NCBI GenBank assembly: GCA_031281385.1
Contig: JAITFL010000104.1
Location: forward strand, 1 to 10,664
Direction: 5' to 3'
Origin: Holophagales bacterium
GTDB taxonomy: Bacteria; Acidobacteriota; Holophagae; Holophagales; Holophagaceae
DNA: 10,664 nt
The notes under the pieces were generated by a model. That model was not told where the DNA came from. It saw nothing but the letters and a program-made list of their open reading frames with translations, and ran no database searches. This document shows, one piece after another, positions 6,580 through 10,664 of this stretch. Every line of letters begins with the position of its first letter. The stretch's first letter is position 1. The position numbers and the translations under genes are program-made.

Positions 6580-7656
6580 ATGGAATACGGCGCCAAAATG
6601 GAAGCCGCAAAAATGATAAGGCAAATAGAAGAAGAGGCAAAAGAAGAGGCGGGCAAGCGGGCCAGATGGGAGATAGCCTCGGCCATCCAGAGGATAGCTT
6701 CAGAGGCGGTGACAGAAATTGCCGTCACATCAGTTCAGTTGCCAAGCGACGACCTGAAGGGCAGGGTGATAGGCCGCGAGGGGCGCAACATTAGGACTCT
6801 CGAAAAAGCCACCGGGTGCGATTTCATTGTTGACGACACGCCCGAAACAATCGTCGTCAGCAGCTTTGATCCAATCCGCAGGGAAGTGGCCAGCAAGTCG
6901 CTGCACAAGCTGATCTCGGACGGGAGGATCCACCCCGCCCGCATCGAGGAGATGGTCGAAAAAGTCAAAATTGAAATGGACGAGCATCTTAAGGGGCTAG
7001 GCAAAAGCATTTCCATTGACATGGGATTCCCAGATGTTCACCCAAAATTGCACAAACTGCTGGGTAGGCTCAACTATCGCACCAGCTACGGCCAAAACGC
7101 GTTGGAACACACCAAGGAGGTTGCCCGCATCGCAGAGTACATGGCCGCCGAAATGGGGGCCGACCCTCGCATCGCTAGGCGGGCCGGGTTGTTCCACGAC
7201 ATCGGAAAGGCCATAGACCGCGAAGTCGAGGGGACTCACATAGAGATTGGCATGGAACTGTTGAAGCGATTTGGGGAAAAAGAAGACATTATCCATGCAA
7301 TGAGCTGCCACCACGGGGATTTTGAGCCGCGCACAGTGGAAGCGATGCTCGTGGCTGCCGCAGACGCGCTCAGCGCCGCAAGGCCAGGGGCCAGGCGCGA
7401 AATGGTTGAGACTTATTTCAAACGCCTTGAGCAGCTCGAAGAAATAGCCACCAGCTACAAGGGAGTCCAGAAGTGCTACGCAATGCAGGCGGGGCGCGAA
7501 ATCCGCATCATCGTGGATTCTGGCGCGATAAATGATGACCAGGCATTTTGGCTCGCAAAAGATGTCTCAAAACGAATAGAGTCTGAAATGCAGTACCCAG
7601 GCCAAATCAAAGTGACCGTCATGCGCGAGACAAGGGCGGTTGAAATTGCAAGATGA
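6580..7656 (+). CDS. rny: RNase Y, C-terminal portion: KH and HD catalytic domains
   Basis: 358 residues from the first in-frame ATG, though no SD supports initiation there and the frame continues upstream. The end of the coiled coil is followed by LAIQR-like AIQRIASEAV and then the KH domain with GRVIGREGRN (242-251 in the joined protein) and DDTPETIVVSSFDPIRREVA. The HD domain has EHTKEVA, LFHDIGKAID with the metal-binding His387-Asp388 (joined numbering), SCHHGD and AADALSAARPGARRE. It closes with VTVMRETRAVEIAR, the usual RNase Y C terminus. Every catalytic landmark is kept, which argues that the protein is, or was until recently, functional. Confidence 0.88.
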   Translation: MEYGAKMEAAKMIRQIEEEAKEEAGKRARWEIASAIQRIASEAVTEIAVTSVQLPSDDLKGRVIGREGRNIRTLEKATGCDFIVDDTPETIVVSSFDPIRREVASKSLHKLISDGRIHPARIEEMVEKVKIEMDEHLKGLGKSISIDMGFPDVHPKLHKLLGRLNYRTSYGQNALEHTKEVARIAEYMAAEMGADPRIARRAGLFHDIGKAIDREVEGTHIEIGMELLKRFGEKEDIIHAMSCHHGDFEPRTVEAMLVAAADALSAARPGARREMVETYFKRLEQLEEIATSYKGVQKCYAMQAGREIRIIVDSGAINDDQAFWLAKDVSKRIESEMQYPGQIKVTVMRETRAVEIAR

Positions 7657-7688
7657 TTTCCTTAACATTGAATAAGAACTAGCGCGAG

Positions 7689-8309
7689 ATGGACAAGATG
7701 GAAGCCAGTGACATCACAGAACCTGCGGAAGGCTGCCCGATAAACTTGCAAGACAACTTTCCTGGGGGGGAATACGATCTCCAGGCCCTCGCGGACGAAG
7801 CGGAAGCGTCCCTTGTAGCTGGCGACAATGGGGAGATGGAGCCGCTTAGACAAAAAGTCAAAGAACTGGAGGAGTCTCTCCGCTCTGAGGACGACAAGTA
7901 CAAAAGGCTTCTTGCAGATTTTCAGAATTTCCGCAACAGAGCGGCCAAGGACGTACAGATGGGCGTCGAACAGGCGGAAAGGCGAATCATGCTTGAAATC
8001 CTGCAAGTGTTCGACAGCTTTAATCGCTGCATGGGGTCAACGTACGGCTCGATTGAGGATCTAAGGGCCGGGGTCGAGCTGATCCAAAAACAGTTCTGCG
8101 ACATTTTGCGCCGACAGGGGGTCTCCGAAATAGAAATGCGCCCTGGGGACATGTTTGATGCCCATGTAGCGGAAGCATTGACCACTGTGGATGCCGCAAA
8201 TTTCCATGAGGGCAGCATAGTGGATGTTTGCGAAAAAGGCTATAACCTTGGCGAGCGGCTACTGCGCCCCGCGAGGGTTGTGGTAGCGCGTGGGAGCAGC
8301 CCTACCTGA
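7689..8309 (+). CDS. grpE: Nucleotide exchange factor GrpE
   Basis: Homodimeric cofactor that releases ADP from DnaK. The 206 residues match family size (E. coli 197). Residues 1-50 form an acidic, low-conservation N terminus. A long helix follows (PLRQKVKELEESLRSEDDKYKRLLADFQNFRNRAAKD), then the four-helix region (LEILQVFDSFNRCM, IQKQFCDILRRQGV) and the beta domain that contacts DnaK (PGDMFDAHVAEAL, GSIVDVCEKGYNLGERLLRPARVVVA). The start at 7689 has no strong SD. An ATG at 7698 is possible and would remove three residues. It follows rny by 32 bases and precedes dnaK by 33. No hrcA gene and no CIRCE inverted repeat were seen. Confidence 0.95.
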   Translation: MDKMEASDITEPAEGCPINLQDNFPGGEYDLQALADEAEASLVAGDNGEMEPLRQKVKELEESLRSEDDKYKRLLADFQNFRNRAAKDVQMGVEQAERRIMLEILQVFDSFNRCMGSTYGSIEDLRAGVELIQKQFCDILRRQGVSEIEMRPGDMFDAHVAEALTTVDAANFHEGSIVDVCEKGYNLGERLLRPARVVVARGSSPT

Positions 8310-8342
8310 TTTTTGCCTCACCCGTTTTTCGGAGCGTTCCAA

Positions 8343-10217
8343 ATGGCTGGCAGGATGATCGGCATAGACTTGGGCACGACTAATAGCTGCGCCTGCATTT
8401 TGGAGGGCGGGGAACATAGGGTAATACCATCCTCAGAGGGTGGAATGACTATCCCATCGGTTGTGGCCTTTGCCGAAATCGGTGAAGTGCTGGTGGGCCA
8501 TGCCGCCAAGAGGCAGGCGATTACAAACCCCAAGCGCACACTGTTCGCGATAAAGCGGCTGATAGGGCAGCGTTTCGATTCTCAAAAAGTTCAGGAGACG
8601 ATAGCCCACCTGCCTTATCACGTAGTCAAGGCTCCCAATGGCGACGCATGGGTCACCGTTGGCGAAAGGCAGTACGCCCCCCCTGAAATCAGCGCCATCG
8701 TTTTGGGGGAAATCAAGCGCGCCGCAGAAGCCTACACAAAGGAAAAAATAGTTGACGCCGTTATCACTGTCCCTGCATATTTTGACGACGCCCAGCGCCA
8801 AGCGACTAAGGACGCGGGCCGCATCGCGGGGCTGAATGTTCTGCGGATAGTCAACGAACCCACTGCGGCGGCGTTGGCTTACGGCATTGACAAAAAGGGG
8901 AAAAAAGAACTGCTCGCCATCTGCGATTTGGGGGGCGGCACTTTCGACTTTACTTTGATGGAGATGAGCGACGGCGTTTTTGAAGTGCTGGCCACCTCTG
9001 GCGACACTTTTTTGGGTGGCGAAGATTTTGATTTGGCGATCATCAAGCATCTGCTGGACAAAGTCCAAAAGGCATACGGCGTTGACATCAGCGGCGACCA
9101 ATATGCTAGGCAGCGCCTAAAGGAAGCATCAGAGAAAGCCAAGTGCGACCTGTCCTTTTCCGACCAAGTTGAAATAATAGTCCCATTCTTAGCCAAGGGC
9201 GCAACCGCAGCAATGCACGTAGAGGAAAAACTGACTAGGGGCGAATACGAAAGGATGGTTGCCCCCCTAGTGGGCCGGATTATCGGCCCAATTACAGACG
9301 CCCTGCAGCAGGCGGGCAAAACTGCATCGGACGTTGACCAAGTGATCTTGGTAGGCGGGCAGACAAGGATGCCCATGATCCAAAGGGCCATCAAAGATTT
9401 TTTTGGCAAGGAGCCAAGAAAGGACATAAACCCAGACGAGGTGGTAGCAGTCGGGGCCTCGATTCAGGGCGCGGTACTGAGCGGCGAGGCAAAGGACTTA
9501 GTGCTGCTGGACGTGACCCCGCTTTCGCTAGGCATCGAAACACAGGGAGGCGGATTCGTTAAGATCATTAAGCGCAACACCACGATTCCTGCTAGGGGCA
9601 AACGTGTTTTCACCACGGTGGCCGAAAATCAGGCAAGGGTCGAAATACACGTACTGCAGGGGGAGCGTGAGCTGGCAGAGGCCAACAAAAGCCTTGGACG
9701 CTTCGATTTGATGAACCTGCCGCCTATGCCAGCGGGGGTTCCGCAGATAGAAGTTTCTTTCGACATAGACTCAAACGGAATAGTGAAAGTCGCGGCTGTT
9801 GACTTGGCGACAAAGGCCGAACAGACGATGAACATCCAGCCCAGTTCGGGGCTGACGGAGTTTGAAATCCAGCGGATGATCAGGGACGCAGAAGAATATG
9901 CAGAACAAGACAGCCGCAGAAAGAGCGAACTACAGTATATAGCGAGCTTCGATGGGCTGCTCTTTGCCATCGAAAAGGCGTTCCACGATTTTGGCAAGCG
10001 CCTCTCTGAGGAAAAGCAAAAGGAAATTGGCGGTCTGCTTGCGATGCTTCGGCCAGTGGCAACGCACAAAGACGTTTCAGTGATAAGGGAGAACGAAGCC
10101 AGATTGTTGGAAGCCCAAGATTTGCTGACTTCCGCCGCAATCGCGTCCAGCGAAGACAGCATATCTTTCATTGAAGCCGATGGCGACGATACGCCCATCG
10201 GCGGGGAAATTGTTTAG
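8343..10217 (+). CDS. dnaK: Molecular chaperone DnaK (Hsp70)
   Basis: ATP-dependent Hsp70 of the cytoplasm working with DnaJ and GrpE. The 624 residues are close to E. coli (638). The ATPase domain shows IDLGTTNS (9-15), AVITVPAYFDDAQRQATKDAG, VNEPTAAALAYG, DLGGGTFDFT and ILVGGQTRMPMIQ. The linker DLVLLDVTPLSLGIET leads to the substrate-binding beta domain (NTTIPARGKRVFTT, VLQGERELAEANKSLGRF, VPQIEVSFDID), and a helical lid follows GLTEFEIQRMIRDAEEYA. The C terminus ends DDTPIGGEIV instead of the common EEVK/EEVD-like acidic tail. The ATG at 8343 is chosen for GGAG at 8331-8334. A TTG at 8313 and an ATG at 8355 are weaker. It follows grpE, but dnaJ lies 345 bases away beyond several palindromes. 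Confidence 0.98.
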   Translation: MAGRMIGIDLGTTNSCACILEGGEHRVIPSSEGGMTIPSVVAFAEIGEVLVGHAAKRQAITNPKRTLFAIKRLIGQRFDSQKVQETIAHLPYHVVKAPNGDAWVTVGERQYAPPEISAIVLGEIKRAAEAYTKEKIVDAVITVPAYFDDAQRQATKDAGRIAGLNVLRIVNEPTAAALAYGIDKKGKKELLAICDLGGGTFDFTLMEMSDGVFEVLATSGDTFLGGEDFDLAIIKHLLDKVQKAYGVDISGDQYARQRLKEASEKAKCDLSFSDQVEIIVPFLAKGATAAMHVEEKLTRGEYERMVAPLVGRIIGPITDALQQAGKTASDVDQVILVGGQTRMPMIQRAIKDFFGKEPRKDINPDEVVAVGASIQGAVLSGEAKDLVLLDVTPLSLGIETQGGGFVKIIKRNTTIPARGKRVFTTVAENQARVEIHVLQGERELAEANKSLGRFDLMNLPPMPAGVPQIEVSFDIDSNGIVKVAAVDLATKAEQTMNIQPSSGLTEFEIQRMIRDAEEYAEQDSRRKSELQYIASFDGLLFAIEKAFHDFGKRLSEEKQKEIGGLLAMLRPVATHKDVSVIRENEARLLEAQDLLTSAAIASSEDSISFIEADGDDTPIGGEIV

Positions 10218-10285
10218 GGAAGCCAATGCAGCGAGGGCTTTCATCGCACCCGTGCGGACAAAAAATGCTGTAACAATGCCAAATT

Positions 10286-10307
10286 GCGTTCAACTGGCGT
10301 TGAACGC
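10286..10307 (+). repeat. Inverted repeat, 9-bp perfect arms, 4-base loop
   Basis: GCGTTCAAC (10286-10294), TGGC, GTTGAACGC (10299-10307). The arms are exact reverse complements. The preceding TT gives TTGCGTTCA, the same core as in the larger palindrome at 10382-10421, so the two may belong to one repeat family or be two sites for one factor. The 3' side has only a short T3 run, so it is a poor terminator. Confidence 0.7.
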
Positions 10308-10316
10308 TTTACGCCA

Positions 10317-10359
10317 AAGTTTTTAAAAAAGCTGGGAAACCCAGCATTTTCAAAAACTT
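10317..10359 (+). terminator. Long hairpin, probable (bidirectional) terminator after dnaK
   Basis: The core GCTGGG-AAA-CCCAGC is at 10331-10345. It extends outward through A/T pairs to AAGTTTTT on the left and AAAAACTT on the right, about 20 stacked positions with two mismatches. On the + strand the core is followed by ATTTTC. On the - strand it is followed by T6, a better terminator tail. It sits 100 bases past the dnaK stop. Confidence 0.5.
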
Positions 10360-10381
10360 GCGGGCGCCGGTTCCCGTCGCC

Positions 10382-10421
10382 TTATACCAAGTTGCGTTCA
10401 GATGAACGCAACTTGGTATAA
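10382..10421 (+). repeat. Perfect 19-bp inverted repeat with 2-base centre
   Basis: The left arm TTATACCAAGTTGCGTTCA (10382-10400), centre GA, and right arm 10403-10421 are exact reverse complements over all 19 positions. It is not followed by a T tract, so it is not a classical terminator. Candidates are a dispersed palindromic repeat (REP or small MITE type) or an operator. It does not resemble the CIRCE heat-shock element. Family identity is unknown from sequence alone. Confidence 0.85.
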
Positions 10422-10422
10422 T
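10417..10422 (+). promoter_or_regulatory. Perfect TATAAT -10 hexamer, possible dnaJ promoter
   Basis: TATAAT overlaps the last bases of the 19-bp palindrome. The best -35 candidate, TTGCGT at 10392-10397, is weak and 19 bases away. A start near 10429 would give a leader of about 134 bases to dnaJ. If real, the palindrome would cover the promoter like an operator. The hexamer may also be chance, since the repeat itself ends in TATA. Confidence 0.3.
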
Positions 10423-10524
10423 CAGTTAATGCAAGGCGGCGCATCGAGCGCGGCCCCAAGTTCTTGGTTTAGTCGGCTCTCGCCCACCAGGGCATCCACG
10501 GCGAAGCTTGGCATAAACCAATTT

Positions 10525-10560
10525 GGCTGGAGCATGTCATTTTTCGCCAGCCGGGAGATG
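10525..10560 (+). promoter_or_regulatory. Possible RNA-thermometer-like hairpin over the dnaJ SD
   Basis: CATTTTTC at 10538-10545 can pair with GGGAGATG at 10553-10560, eight consecutive pairs including three G-U, with a seven-base loop. This buries the dnaJ SD GGGAG (10553-10557). The U-tract against a purine SD resembles the fourU thermometers of heat-shock genes. A competing GC-rich stem, GGCTGG (10525-10530) with CCAGCC (10547-10552), would leave the SD open. With no linker between the two 3' arms they are unlikely to coexist. Inference from hand pairing only. Confidence 0.35.
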
Positions 10561-10562
10561 CA

Positions 10563-10664
10563 ATGAAGCGGGATTATTATGAAGTCCTCGGAGTTCCCAA
10601 GGGAGCCGATTTAGACGAGATAAAAAAAGCCTACAGAAAACTGGCGATGCAGTACCACCCAGAC
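10563..10664 (+). CDS. dnaJ: Chaperone DnaJ (Hsp40), N-terminal start, cut by the window end
   Basis: Co-chaperone that delivers substrates to DnaK and stimulates its ATPase. Only 34 residues are visible: [26 protein letters not shown]..., the J-domain, ending exactly at the His-Pro-Asp motif (residues 32-34) needed to activate DnaK. The ATG at 10563 has GGGAG at 10553-10557 with a five-base spacer. Whether the Gly/Phe, zinc and C-terminal domains of a full DnaJ follow cannot be seen, so a shorter J-domain protein such as CbpA is not excluded. The position after dnaK favours DnaJ. Confidence 0.92.
   Translation, partial: MKRDYYEVLGVPKGADLDEIKKAYRKLAMQYHPD

Larger units (their letters stand above)
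6038..7656 (+). pseudogene. rny: RNase Y gene with one frame break (whole locus)
   Basis: RNase Y is a membrane-anchored endonuclease that starts mRNA decay. The two halves lie in different frames: 6038-6493 (frame 2) encodes the anchor and coiled coil, and 6580-7656 (frame 1) the KH and HD domains. Frame 1 is open back to 6391 and continues the coiled coil (KLEAQQSEVKQIIEAQSRKLEEIAG). Reading switches most naturally at the A4 run 6465-6468: one extra A there gives a continuous protein of about 539 residues, near the family's roughly 520. Downstream motifs are intact, so the break is either very recent or a one-base sequencing or assembly error in a homopolymer. No good slippery heptamer for programmed -1 shifting is present. 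Labelled pseudogene only because the frame is broken as given. Confidence 0.8.
10218..10562 (+). other. Non-coding dnaK-dnaJ spacer rich in palindromes
   Basis: The 345-base gap has no credible coding frame on either strand. In order it holds a weak hairpin CGCAC/GTGCG at 10245-10256, a 9-bp inverted repeat at 10286-10307, and a long imperfect hairpin at 10317-10359. After these come a perfect 19-bp inverted repeat at 10382-10421 overlapping TATAAT, a small CCAAG/CTTGG hairpin at 10456-10467, and a leader that can fold over the dnaJ SD. The layout suggests that dnaK transcription can end here and that dnaJ has its own control. Individual parts are listed separately. Confidence 0.7.

Noticed and set aside
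8310..8334. U tracts upstream of the dnaK SD as a second RNA thermometer
   Set aside because: Only about five weak pairs with GGAG can form, and the nearer U tract is too close to the SD to fold back.
10245..10256. CGCAC-CC-GTGCG hairpin shortly after dnaK as a terminator
   Set aside because: Short stem with a two-base loop and A6 instead of T residues downstream. The hairpin at 10317-10359 is a far better candidate.

Overview
The window reads as a stretch of bacterial chromosome carrying core housekeeping genes, all on the + strand and tightly packed. Gene order and protein sequences suggest a proteobacterial or deltaproteobacterial (Desulfobacterota-like) lineage: a thrS-infC-rpmI-rplT-pheS-pheT block, then a small coiled-coil gene and zapA, a 6S RNA-like element directly after zapA, RNase Y, and grpE-dnaK-dnaJ. 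The zapA/6S RNA pairing is typical of Proteobacteria, while RNase Y and the Cys4-containing PheS argue against ordinary gamma- or alphaproteobacteria. This placement is inference and was not tested by a tree.

Layout: 1-630 is the 3' part of threonyl-tRNA synthetase. 698-1267 is IF3, apparently starting at a rare ATC codon. 1304-1501 and 1611-1958 encode ribosomal proteins bL35 and bL20. 2136-5164 encodes both subunits of phenylalanyl-tRNA synthetase, with a TGATG junction and a beta subunit of only 651 residues that lacks the usual tRNA-binding OB domain. 5187-5806 holds two overlapping cell-division genes, a ZapB-like coiled coil and ZapA. About 5815-5980 is a 6S RNA candidate. 6038-7656 is RNase Y, with its frame broken once in the coiled coil near 6464-6469. 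7689-10217 is grpE-dnaK. 10563 to the end is the start of dnaJ.

The genes serve translation (aminoacylation, initiation, 50S subunit assembly), control of RNA polymerase and mRNA turnover (6S RNA, RNase Y), septum placement (ZapA and partner) and protein folding (GrpE-DnaK-DnaJ). No mobile element, CRISPR array, tRNA or rRNA gene was seen, and no wholly new multi-gene system is evident. The least ordinary regions are the 345-base dnaK-dnaJ gap, the reduced PheT, the broken rny frame and the non-canonical infC start. The gap holds three strong palindromes, a perfect TATAAT at the edge of one of them, and a possible heat-sensing hairpin over the dnaJ ribosome binding site.
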